Shown piece after piece: positions 13,323-19,758 of a DNA stretch of 20,598 nt (position 1 is its first letter; each line of letters begins with the position of its first letter). This stretch comes from a virus. The notes under the pieces are model-generated. The model did no database searches. It was not told the DNA's origin and was given only the letters and a program-made list of their open reading frames with translations. Position numbers and translations under genes: made by a program. The stretch is from the IMG/VR virus record IMGVR_UViG_3300036845_000349, positions 1-20,598 of that record; one strand, 5' to 3'.

Positions 13323-14489
13323 TCAGAGGTCCGCGCTGGCAGTGAAAGCTCCGTTGAATGCTGAATTGCCGGTAGCTGTGGCCAAGGCAAAGAATTGCAT
13401 TCCATAAGGGACGGTATTCTGTATGCCGGCGCCTGATGCGTTAGTATAATTCGCACCAGTAATCGTCATAGTTGGACCTGCTCGCATAGTCACAGGAAAC
13501 GCTGAAAAAGCGCCAATAGCCTGGCCGGCTGCGCCGTAGCCATTCCATGCAGCTTGCCCGGTCTGATAAAACCGCTGGCAGTTCGCCAGATCGTTGCGCG
13601 GGTCCAGCTTCTCCAGCGGCGTGGCGCTGCCGCCGAGTTCGAGCTGCACGCCCCAGATGCCGATGGTGCCGCTCTGCACGCCGATACCGCCGGATGGTAT
13701 CGTTGCTGCCGTATTCGATGGGGCGGCGGAAAGCCAGAAGAACAGAGATAGCTGGTCAGTTCCAACAGTTGTGCCGAGTATCTTGCCGGCGGATGATGGG
13801 ATTGTCGCAGTGAAACTATAGCGCGCCCATGCCGTCGTAAGTGCCGGTGTCGTGCCAAATACGCCATAGACTGTCGCTGACGGACTGCCACCTTGGCCGA
13901 AGTTCTGGGAGTAGGACAAGCACAGCCTCGGAGAACCCACCGACGCTTTTGCCCAAAGTGAGATCGTCATGGTCTTACCAGCAAAGCGACGGACACTCTC
14001 CGCTGGTTGTGACTGCTCACATTGGGATGTCGCTGTATTCGTGCCGGCAAACGTGCATTGCATATACGACACGCAGCTTTCATCGCCGATCGCCGCCCGA
14101 TCAGCGTCAGTCGCAGCCACCTGCGACGTGCTGAGTGTGTCGCCTCCCGCCATGTATTGGGTAAACCGATCCAGCGTGTATCCGTTCGCGCTGAACGGCC
14201 CTGCCCCGCGCTGCGCGATGTTCATCAGCCCGTTGTGTATATACGACCGCCCGACGTTATGTTCCGCCGCCGCGCTGCCAGCATCGGCGTATTGCTTGGT
14301 AGCGGCACCGAGTGCGACGGCGGGATCGGCGGCCAGGATCAGCGGGCCGGAGAGCGTGCCGCCGGTGATCGGCAGCGTGGCCCCGGCACCGAGCACGAAC
14401 CACTTCACGCCATCGTACTGATACAGCTCGCCGGAGGGGCCGGTGAACTGCTGGCCGGTGGTCGGGGCGTTGGGAAAGTCGAGCGCCGT
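13323..14489 (-). CDS. tail fibre 2, paralogue of fibre 1; probable ACG start, 388 aa
   Basis: The conserved fibre N-terminus begins at codon ACG (14489-14487), 5 nt after a strong AAGGAGG: (M)ALDFPNAPTTGQQFTGPSG. No ATG, GTG or TTG exists in frame between the upstream in-frame TGA and a GTG at 14408 that would delete this conserved part. Domains: N-terminal attachment-like segment (1-35), one LPxTGGTLSGPL...AATKQYADA fibre repeat (about 40-75), then from about residue 80 a jelly-roll-like carbohydrate-binding region (SYIHNGLMNIAQRGAGP, ESVRRFAGKTMTISLWAKAS, GIWGVQLELGGSATPLEKLD, CQRFYQTG), closing FTASADL. The C-terminal three quarters is paralogous to fibre 1. Likely a receptor- or polysaccharide-binding fibre. 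GC looks lower than in neighbouring virion genes. Confidence 0.7.
   Translation of the reverse strand, partial: TALDFPNAPTTGQQFTGPSGELYQYDGVKWFVLGAGATLPITGGTLSGPLILAADPAVALGAATKQYADAGSAAAEHNVGRSYIHNGLMNIAQRGAGPFSANGYTLDRFTQYMAGGDTLSTSQVAATDADRAAIGDESCVSYMQCTFAGTNTATSQCEQSQPAESVRRFAGKTMTISLWAKASVGSPRLCLSYSQNFGQGGSPSATVYGVFGTTPALTTAWARYSFTATIPSSAGKILGTTVGTDQLSLFFWLSAAPSNTAATIPSGGIGVQSGTIGIWGVQLELGGSATPLEKLDPRNDLANCQRFYQTGQAAWNGYGAAGQAIGAFSAFPVTMRAGPTMTITGANYTNASGAGIQNTVPYGMQFFALATATGNSAFNGAFTASADL
14195..14237 (-). repeat. 43-bp near-identical repeat, copy in fibre 2
   Basis: This segment matches 15384-15426 at 42 of 43 bases (only 14202 differs, T for C). It encodes the HNGLMNIAQRGAGP core of the carbohydrate-binding-like region. 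The flanks are much more diverged, so the block marks either strong constraint or recent recombination between the two fibre genes. Confidence 0.7.
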
Positions 14490-14490
14490 G

Positions 14491-14526
14491 TCAGCCTCCT
14501 TGCGTCAGTTGGGTGGGTTGGACCAT
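14491..14526 (-). other. 11-codon minicistron ahead of fibre 2
   Basis: ATG directly follows the fibre 1 TAG stop and encodes MVQPTQLTQGG before a TGA that ends one base before the ACG of fibre 2. It contains the AAGGAGG ribosome site. It may couple fibre 2 translation to fibre 1 by termination and reinitiation, or be fortuitous. Confidence 0.3.
14495..14501 (-). promoter_or_regulatory. ribosome binding site of fibre 2
   Basis: AAGGAGG is a near-perfect anti-16S match. It lies 5 nt before ACG and about 87 nt before the nearest GTG, so it only makes sense for initiation at or beside the ACG codon. Confidence 0.6.
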
Positions 14527-16098
14527 CTATAAATCCGCCGATGCGGTGAAGGTGTATGCCAGCGTGTTCTGTCCGGTCACGGTGGAAGTCGCGGAAGCAT
14601 AAATGTCGCGTCCGTTATTGCCGGGGCTCATGGCCGCCGAACCGATGTTGACGCTGCCTGCCGAGCCGGTGATCACCAGAGTCGGCGTCCCGCGCATGTT
14701 CACCGGCAGCGAGTAGGGCACGATAATAGTCGTGCCGCTGATCTGATAGCCTGCCGATGTGATCGCTCCGGCATAGAAAAAGCGATTGCACTTGGCCAAG
14801 TCTTGCTGCGGGTCCAGCTTCTCCAGCGGGGTCGCGGTGCTGCCGGCTTCGAGCTGCACGCCCCAGAGGTTGATCCCGCCCGATTGCACGCCGACATTGC
14901 CGGAGCGGACTGCGTTGGTGCTGCCGGACGAATACCAGAAGTTCAGCGCGGTCCAGTCGTTGCCATTGGTGCCCAACGTCTTGCCAGCGGCTGAGGGCAG
15001 AACGAACGTCAGGGAATAGCGGGCATACGCACTGGTCAGAGTAACCGCCTGCCCGTTGCCATCGACTTCCGGCGATGGCGACCCGCCAGTGCCAAAGCCC
15101 TGGTCCAGCGACACGCCTAGTCTTAGTCCGGCGGTGGCATTTGCCCAGAACGAAACTGTCACCGTTTTGCCGGCCAATCGCCGGACGCTTTCGATGCGCT
15201 GCTGAATGGCGGTGAGGGCGGTTGCCGCCGCAGTGCCGACAATCGACACGCCCAGGGTATATCGGCACGCTTCATCGCCAATCGAGCTACGGTCTGCGTC
15301 AACCGCTGCGTTGATGGCGGCACTGGACGTGTCACCACTCAGGTTGATCCACCATCTGTCCGCAGTATAGCTGACGGTGCTCCACGGCCCCGCCCCGCGC
15401 TGCGCGATGTTCATCAGCCCGTTGTGCAGATAGTTTCGTCCGGTATCATGCAGCCCGCCGGCGCTGCCGAGATCGGCCGGCGTCAGCGTGACCGCCCCGG
15501 TGCGCGCGTTGAAGCTGGTGACGCTCACCGTTCCCGCGTTGGAGGCGGCGACCCATTGGCTGCTGTTGGGGTCGGGATACCACACATACAGCTGCGCGTC
15601 GGTGCTGGAGAACCACAGCTCGCCGGGTGACGGCGAAGCGGGGGCACCGTCGCTGACCACCGCGCCAAGCAGCAGGCTGCCGACCCTGGTATCGACGTAG
15701 TTCTTGGTGGCCGCCTGCTGGGCCGCAGAGGGGTCGCCAGCGAGCGTCAGCGCCCCGGTCAGTGATCCGCCCGCGATCGGCAGCACGCTGGCCCAGGCGC
15801 CGCCCAGACGGCCGTAGGCGGTGGTGTTGTTCGGTGCGTCGGTGAACGCGTGCGCATCCACGTAAGCCTTGTTGGCGAGATCGGTGGCGGCGACCGGCGC
15901 GGTGGGTTGGGTGATCACGCCTTTCATGCTGCCGCCGGCGAGCGGCAGGAACAGCGCGCCTGCGCCAGTGGTGGCGAGCAGGCCGTCTACCGCCGTCCAG
16001 TTATCAACAAGGTGATATCCCCAGTTCTCACTATCGGCATTATAGACCGGCAGATAAAAACCATGGTTCGGAGTCGTGGTGTAGTCTGTTCCGCTCAC
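14527..16098 (-). CDS. tail fibre 1 with N-terminal anchor and carbohydrate-binding-like C-terminus, 523 aa
   Basis: The GTG start overlaps the HNH stop (GTGA), with AAGAGGG 7 nt upstream. The resulting MSG N-terminus matches the collar fibre's MSG, which supports this start. Residues 1-42 are the anchor (TTTPNHGFYLPVYNADSENW). Two fibre repeats of type LPxAGGSxxG...A(A/N)K.YVD lie at 51-81 and 106-136. A VTSFNARTGAVTLTPADL motif (193-210) is typical of tail fibres. From residue 221 it has the paralogous jelly-roll-like region: NYLHNGLMNIAQRGAGPW, ESVRRLAGKTVTVSFWANAT, LWGVQLEAGSTATPLEKLD, CNRFF, ending FTASADL. The W-G-V-Q-L-E-x-G-S-x-A-T-P-x-E motif is typical of phage carbohydrate-binding fibre domains. 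A receptor-binding role is likely. Confidence 0.75.
   Translation of the reverse strand: MSGTDYTTTPNHGFYLPVYNADSENWGYHLVDNWTAVDGLLATTGAGALFLPLAGGSMKGVITQPTAPVAATDLANKAYVDAHAFTDAPNNTTAYGRLGGAWASVLPIAGGSLTGALTLAGDPSAAQQAATKNYVDTRVGSLLLGAVVSDGAPASPSPGELWFSSTDAQLYVWYPDPNSSQWVAASNAGTVSVTSFNARTGAVTLTPADLGSAGGLHDTGRNYLHNGLMNIAQRGAGPWSTVSYTADRWWINLSGDTSSAAINAAVDADRSSIGDEACRYTLGVSIVGTAAATALTAIQQRIESVRRLAGKTVTVSFWANATAGLRLGVSLDQGFGTGGSPSPEVDGNGQAVTLTSAYARYSLTFVLPSAAGKTLGTNGNDWTALNFWYSSGSTNAVRSGNVGVQSGGINLWGVQLEAGSTATPLEKLDPQQDLAKCNRFFYAGAITSAGYQISGTTIIVPYSLPVNMRGTPTLVITGSAGSVNIGSAAMSPGNNGRDIYASATSTVTGQNTLAYTFTASADL
15384..15426 (-). repeat. 43-bp near-identical repeat, copy in fibre 1
   Basis: The partner of 14195-14237, in direct orientation about 1.2 kb away, in the same reading frame of the paralogous domain. 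Direct repeats of this length could mediate deletion or gene conversion that produces a chimeric fibre. Confidence 0.7.
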
Positions 16099-16556
16099 AA
16101 CACAGCCCTCTTGGCTGCGTAACTACGTCGATCCCAGATCCGTTTGCACTCTCGGCACTGACGGCTCTTTGGGCCGAAATAGGTGTTGGCCTCGTCGAAC
16201 GGATGTCCATGCTTACAATGCGTCCTGTTCTCCCACCCATTCGTGTTATGAACGAAGCGGCCTTTCGACATCGCGTCATGCATGTTCTCGGTGTGCGTGC
16301 CGAGAAACAGGTGATCGATGTTCACACAAGCCCGCACATCGCAGCGATGACAAACGAACAGGCCATCTGGGATGGTTCCATTGCGCTCCTCCCAGACCAG
16401 ACGATGCGCCCTGATCTGCTTGCCCCCACGGATAGTCTTTGCGTAGCCGGTGCTGTCATAGGTGCCGAGCCATAGCAAACAACCGCTGTTCGGCTCTGGG
16501 ATCACCTGATCTCGCCAAGGAATAGACGGACGGCCCATCTGCATTTTATACATCAT
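16095..16556 (-). CDS. HNH endonuclease, probably free-standing homing-type, 153 aa
   Basis: The start ATG overlaps the upstream stop (TAATG), with AGGTGG 7 nt before it. The protein follows the HNH_3 pattern: HRLVWEERNGTIPDGLFVCH (51-70), CDVRACVNIDHLFLGTHTEN (72-91) and M. Candidate active-site residues are His70, Asn79 and His82. The Cys69/72/77 cluster and the C-terminal CKHGHPF ... CRECKRIWDRR (113-143) look like zinc-binding or DNA-binding elements. The N-terminus (PEPNSGCLLWLGTYDSTGYA) is also typical. Such genes nick or cut DNA and often spread as selfish insertions in phage genomes. It sits between two tail genes and appears visibly more AT-rich than they are. The frame continues upstream without a stop, but that part is antisense-free shadow of the 165-aa gene. 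Confidence 0.85.
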   Translation of the reverse strand: MMYKMQMGRPSIPWRDQVIPEPNSGCLLWLGTYDSTGYAKTIRGGKQIRAHRLVWEERNGTIPDGLFVCHRCDVRACVNIDHLFLGTHTENMHDAMSKGRFVHNTNGWENRTHCKHGHPFDEANTYFGPKSRQCRECKRIWDRRSYAAKRAVL

Positions 16557-17053
16557 TATGCAGCCACCTGTATCGGACCCGGTGCCCAGGTTCCGACCTC
16601 GCACACGTGCTGGCCGGTATCGAAGGTGAGCGCCAGCACTGCACTGCCGGACAGCACGTTGCCGGTGCCGTAGCGGCCGGTGCCATAGCTGCCGATGCCG
16701 TAGGGACGCGGGGCCACGATGATCACCCCGGAGATGCCGGCCGGAGCGACGCGGGCACGGGAGTATTGCTCGATGTCGACGATGGCCGTGGTCGGCACCG
16801 TGCTGAGCAGCTGACCGGGCTGTGCCAGCGTCGAGCCGGTCCACAGCAGCGCCGCATTGACTGCGCCCCAATCGCTGCCGGCGATGGGCCACTGGATGGC
16901 GGCGGCGTTGGCGATGGTCACGCCGTCGGCGCACAGGTCGAACTCGGCCAGCACGCGCGCATAGTTGCCGTAGGTGATGCGCGTGATCTCCTGCCCGGTG
17001 TCTGCTGACTGCAGGCCGACATAGGCGCTGAACGGAGCGGCCAGCACGGCCAT
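16556..17053 (-). CDS. tail-fibre-type structural protein with YG repeats, 165 aa
   Basis: The ATG overlaps the adaptor stop (TGATG). The N-terminal part resembles small phage tail fibre or baseplate proteins: FSAYVGLQSADTGQEITRI, a C-x-x-x-V-x-I-A-N segment, then AAIQWPIAGSDWGAVNAALL (51-70) with the W-P...W-G signature, followed by strands TTAIVDIEQYSRA and ISGVIIVAPR. A short Gly/Tyr repeat, PYGIGSYGTGRYGTGN (117-132), comes before a strand-rich end (VLALTFDTGQHVCEVGTWAP). It directly follows the adaptor and precedes the HNH gene, so it is probably a minor tail component. The family is inferred from style. Confidence 0.55.
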   Translation of the reverse strand: MAVLAAPFSAYVGLQSADTGQEITRITYGNYARVLAEFDLCADGVTIANAAAIQWPIAGSDWGAVNAALLWTGSTLAQPGQLLSTVPTTAIVDIEQYSRARVAPAGISGVIIVAPRPYGIGSYGTGRYGTGNVLSGSAVLALTFDTGQHVCEVGTWAPGPIQVAA

Positions 17054-17739
17054 CAGAAAACGACCGCGGGTTCTGCGCGCAGCGGCGCACCGCTCATGTC
17101 CGCCTGCTGTTTCCACAGGTTGGCGCGCGTCACTTCCTGCTGATACGCGGCATCCATTTGCTGCGCGCGCTGATCGTCCAGCGCCCAGATCGCGCCGTGC
17201 TTCACCAGGCCGTAGAGATAGATCGCGTAGTGGCGTTCGAGGATCGGATTGGTGTCGGCCGGCAGCAGCAGCGGGATCGGCTTCTGGTAGTAGGTCATGA
17301 CCACCTGCTGTGGCACCCAGGCGGGATCAGGCGGGTTGGGGATGTATGGATGCGGGAGCCACTCCACGCAGTCGGACACCAGGCGATACGCGGTGCAGGG
17401 CGCGGCCGGATTTAGCTGCCAGTAAACGCTGGGATAGATGCCGCTCCAGGTCGCATAGGCAGCGGCCCAGCCGCCGCCTTTGGGGCTCCACTCGTCTTTC
17501 AACTCCAACGGTGCGCCGCTGGTGTTGTCGCGGATCGACGCCATGGTGGCGAAGTCGGCAGGCAGCGCGACATACGGCGCGTCGAGGTTCTGGATGCCGG
17601 AGACTTCCTGCGCACGGGTGCGGCAGGTTTCGGCGATCTCGGTCTCCAGCATGGTGGTCCAGGACGGCAGCAGCCCCAGGCAGTCGCGCCTGTTCAGGAA
17701 CGACATCACGTCGTCCTGCAACTGCTGCAGCGACGCCAT
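17053..17739 (-). CDS. head-tail adaptor protein (SU10-type), 228 aa
   Basis: It resembles the phage adaptor proteins found beside SU10-type capsid genes. The N-terminus is the helical LQQLQDDVMSFLNRRDCLGLL, followed by WTTMLETEIAETCRTRAQE and a strand region with VALPADFATMASIRDN, GAPLELKDEWSP, an S-Y/W-x-x-x-G-x-x-P segment, and VVMTYYQKPIPLL. It ends with helices of the type ILERHYAIYLYGLVKHGAIW and DAAYQQEVTRANLWKQQAD. Adaptors bind below the portal ring and connect it to the nozzle. The start ATG lies 3 nt after the upstream TAG with no ribosome site, suggesting coupling. Length is normal for the family. Confidence 0.75.
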   Translation of the reverse strand: MASLQQLQDDVMSFLNRRDCLGLLPSWTTMLETEIAETCRTRAQEVSGIQNLDAPYVALPADFATMASIRDNTSGAPLELKDEWSPKGGGWAAAYATWSGIYPSVYWQLNPAAPCTAYRLVSDCVEWLPHPYIPNPPDPAWVPQQVVMTYYQKPIPLLLPADTNPILERHYAIYLYGLVKHGAIWALDDQRAQQMDAAYQQEVTRANLWKQQADMSGAPLRAEPAVVF

Positions 17740-17742
17740 GCG

Positions 17743-18069
17743 CTAGCCGTGCGCGGCGGGCGGCACTGGCGGCGCCACGCCCGGCGACGACGGCGGCTGT
17801 CCCTCCTGGCCGCTGACCGGCACCTGCTGGCTGGCCACCACATCGGGTGCCGCCTTGAGTGCCGCCTCTCCGGCCTTCATCGCCGCATCGCGCAGCGCCG
17901 CCATGGCGCCCGGCGACTGCATCTGGCCGTAGAGCCGAACGAGGCGCACCGGGTCGATGTCGTCGAACAGCACCGGCTTGGTGAAGATCGGCACCTCGTG
18001 CTCGGGCGTGACGCCGGGCGTCGGCGCCATCTGTGCGAGCGGCGGGGTCTGAGTGGTTGCTAGGGCCAT
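17743..18069 (-). CDS. small hypothetical protein, 108 aa
   Basis: AAGGAG, fused to the upstream TAA stop, lies 8 nt before the ATG. The N-terminus is Thr/Pro/Ala-rich; a central region (VPIFTKPVLFDDIDPVRLVR, LYGQMQSPGAMAALRDAAMK) looks folded and helical; the last 30 residues are Pro/Gly-rich and probably disordered. No family is recognised. Position between capsid and adaptor genes suggests a head or head-completion role. Confidence 0.6.
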   Translation of the reverse strand: MALATTQTPPLAQMAPTPGVTPEHEVPIFTKPVLFDDIDPVRLVRLYGQMQSPGAMAALRDAAMKAGEAALKAAPDVVASQQVPVSGQEGQPPSSPGVAPPVPPAAHG

Positions 18070-18081
18070 TATAGTTGCTCC

Positions 18082-18399
18082 TTAGAGTTTGCGGCGGTCA
18101 TCGACGCGAAAGGCGCTGCATTCCCAGCTGTCCAGCCACGCATTGAACAGCTTCTGGTCGCGGGTAATGCCCTTTCGCACGAGGTCGTCGTAGATCACGC
18201 GCGGGATGCGGGCGACATGCGTCACGTCGCGCTTGATGTGCGGATCAAACATGGACGCGAGGCGCTTGTTGGCCTCGATGATCGGCTTGGTGTTCTGGCT
18301 GTGAACGATGTAGGGCAGCTTGCTGTCGCTGTCCTCGAACACCTCAGTCGAGCGCTGCGTCTCGGGATCCCAGCGCTCGTAGAGCGGCGTATCGGTCAT
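18082..18399 (-). CDS. hypothetical head-region protein, 105 aa
   Basis: The start is the ATG overlapping the capsid gene's TGA (ATGA); an upstream extension of 18 residues would overlap the capsid gene and is basic nonsense. The protein is charged and mixed alpha/beta, with LYERWDPETQRSTEVFEDSD, KLPYIVHSQNTKPIIEANKR, LASMFDPHIKRDVTHVARIP and a C-terminal RDQKLFNAWLDSWECSAFRV segment. Such a short gene right after the capsid is common in podoviruses, but I cannot name the family. A structural or assembly role is likely from position and tight coupling. Confidence 0.65.
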   Translation of the reverse strand: MTDTPLYERWDPETQRSTEVFEDSDSKLPYIVHSQNTKPIIEANKRLASMFDPHIKRDVTHVARIPRVIYDDLVRKGITRDQKLFNAWLDSWECSAFRVDDRRKL

Positions 18400-19376
18400 T
18401 GGTTGAGGGCGCCGATGTAGGCGTGGCTGAGCGGGGCTGTGGGCCGTACGCATCCCTCAAACACGACACCACCCTGACTGTTGTCCCCAGTTTGGGCGTA
18501 GTCTTGTTGGATCATGTCACGCTCTGGCAGAGGGGCCAGCTCGATGTAGTCGGTGGTGACCAGCAGGATCTGATGCGGGGGACAGAAGCGGTCGGGTGCC
18601 AGCTGAACTGTCCCGAAGTCGGTGCGGAACACATCGACGGCGCCCTGGATCGTCATGGTGTCTCTTGGGCTGGCGGTGACGATGTTCTGCGCCACGATCG
18701 GGTTGCCGGTGCCGCCTTGCGACAGCGTGGCAAAGTAGAGTTTCACCGAGCCGGACATGATGGCGAGGTCGGGCTTGCCGCCGGCCTGCCAGGCTTGCTG
18801 CATGGCGGTCTGGAAGGCGATCAGGGTGAGGTCGTATGCGGTGCCGAGGGTGCCGGCGTTGGAGCCGTCGCCGACCGGCATAACGCCGCCGGCGCCGAGC
18901 GTGCCGTTGGCGCAGTAGCACGGCAGTCCGGACATGTGCCGCGGGTCGGTGGTGGTGCGGACCAGCGGCGAGGTGATGGCGAGTTCGAGGTCGCGTTTGC
19001 ACTCCATGCCGCGCAGGATCATTTGGCGGTTGTATTCATCCTCGCCGCCGGCCACGTCGACGACACGCAGCGTATTCGATACGCCGACCGTGTGGGCGAT
19101 GATCTGGCAGACATTATTGAGCCGCACCGGCTTGAGCACCGCCTGCATGACGGCGGTGAAGCCTTCGGGCTGGAAGTTGTCGTATGCCGGATTGAGGGTT
19201 TGCACCAACCATTCAGTCAGGGTCTGCGAACTTCCCACACGCGAACACGCAGAAACTAATGGTGTCTCATCCGGATCGATACGGTAGATGATATTTGCGA
19301 GGTCTTCTCGAACACCGACGGCGCCGGTTTCGATGTATGTTCCTGCGGGGGCACTCCCCATCGCTGCGAGAGCCAT
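18396..19376 (-). CDS. major capsid protein, DUF5309 / SU10 type, 326 aa
   Basis: The start at 19376 is chosen over the ATG 18 nt upstream because TGGAG lies 7 nt before it and the product then begins MALAAMGSAPAGTYIETGAV, normal for the family. Family hallmarks are GVREDLANIIYRIDPDETPL (21-40), the WLVQTLNPAYDN segment, RLNNVCQIIAHTVGVSNTLR, EYNRQMILRGMECKRDLELA, PDLAIMSGSVKLYFATL (HK97-fold P-domain style), and a C-terminal HQILLVTTDYIELAPLPERD with a final GGVVFEGCVRPTAPLSHAYI. It forms the icosahedral shell. A scaffold gene lies upstream and a small head protein overlaps its stop. Length is normal. Confidence 0.85.
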   Translation of the reverse strand: MALAAMGSAPAGTYIETGAVGVREDLANIIYRIDPDETPLVSACSRVGSSQTLTEWLVQTLNPAYDNFQPEGFTAVMQAVLKPVRLNNVCQIIAHTVGVSNTLRVVDVAGGEDEYNRQMILRGMECKRDLELAITSPLVRTTTDPRHMSGLPCYCANGTLGAGGVMPVGDGSNAGTLGTAYDLTLIAFQTAMQQAWQAGGKPDLAIMSGSVKLYFATLSQGGTGNPIVAQNIVTASPRDTMTIQGAVDVFRTDFGTVQLAPDRFCPPHQILLVTTDYIELAPLPERDMIQQDYAQTGDNSQGGVVFEGCVRPTAPLSHAYIGALNQ

Positions 19377-19754
19377 TGAGCCACTCCATTGCATGCGCGA
19401 GCGCGAGGCGCTTCAGCGCGGTGAAACCAGTTGGTTTCGCAATGGTCGTGACTGTCGGCTCAGCTAGCCCGGCTCCCGCGACATGACCTGTTGGGCACTG
19501 CGGGGCGTCTAGCGGCCGGCGACATCAGGCCAGCGACGGCACGTGGCGCGCGGCGGGACATGAACCGGGAGGTGCCCCTGCGGGAGGGCAATGCGACGCA
19601 CTCCGCCGCGCGTCGGTTGTGGCTCTACAACTTGCTCCGAAGCCGCGTCAACGCTGCAGTCGCTCGACGTCCCCTAAGCCTCAAAAGGGCGCACCAAGCG
19701 GCTGCAGTGTCGGCTTTGGCGGCGGCCCATCTAATACCCGCAACCATCGTGGCG
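19377..19754 (-). other. 378-nt non-coding leader between scaffold and capsid genes
   Basis: No convincing gene is seen here, in an operon that is otherwise gapless. It contains a candidate promoter right after the scaffold stop (19731-19758), a weaker second TTGACG-16-TGTAGA pair (19624-19651), and several inverted repeats, including GAAACC/GGTTTC near the capsid start and TGCCC/GGGCA around 19573-19590. A possible 40-aa Arg/Ala-rich reading frame begins with ATG near 19747, but it has no ribosome site and no folded appearance. The region is probably the 5' leader of the capsid transcript. Confidence 0.5.
19423..19438 (-). promoter_or_regulatory. perfect hairpin in the capsid leader
   Basis: GAAACC and GGTTTC pair around a 4-nt loop (sequence GAAACCAACTGGTTTC on the transcribed strand), about 47 nt before the capsid ATG. 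It has no U-run, so it is not a normal terminator; mRNA protection or processing is a possible role. Confidence 0.35.
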
Positions 19755-19758
19755 TCAA
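19731..19758 (-). promoter_or_regulatory. candidate promoter for the capsid and tail operon
   Basis: TTGACG (19758-19753) and TATTAG (19736-19731) match the sigma70 consensus at 5/6 and 4/6 positions with a 16-nt spacer. The -35 box overlaps the scaffold stop codon. An extra promoter here would raise capsid expression relative to scaffold and portal. Confidence 0.4.

Noticed and set aside
16557-17090. N-terminal extension of the HNH reading frame
   Set aside because: It overlaps the 165-aa gene in another frame and is Arg/His-rich; the HNH start is set by the TAATG overlap and AGGTGG.
19560-19660. tRNA-like segment in the capsid leader
   Set aside because: A GGTTCA stretch is present, but no T-loop consensus, anticodon arm or acceptor stem can be folded.
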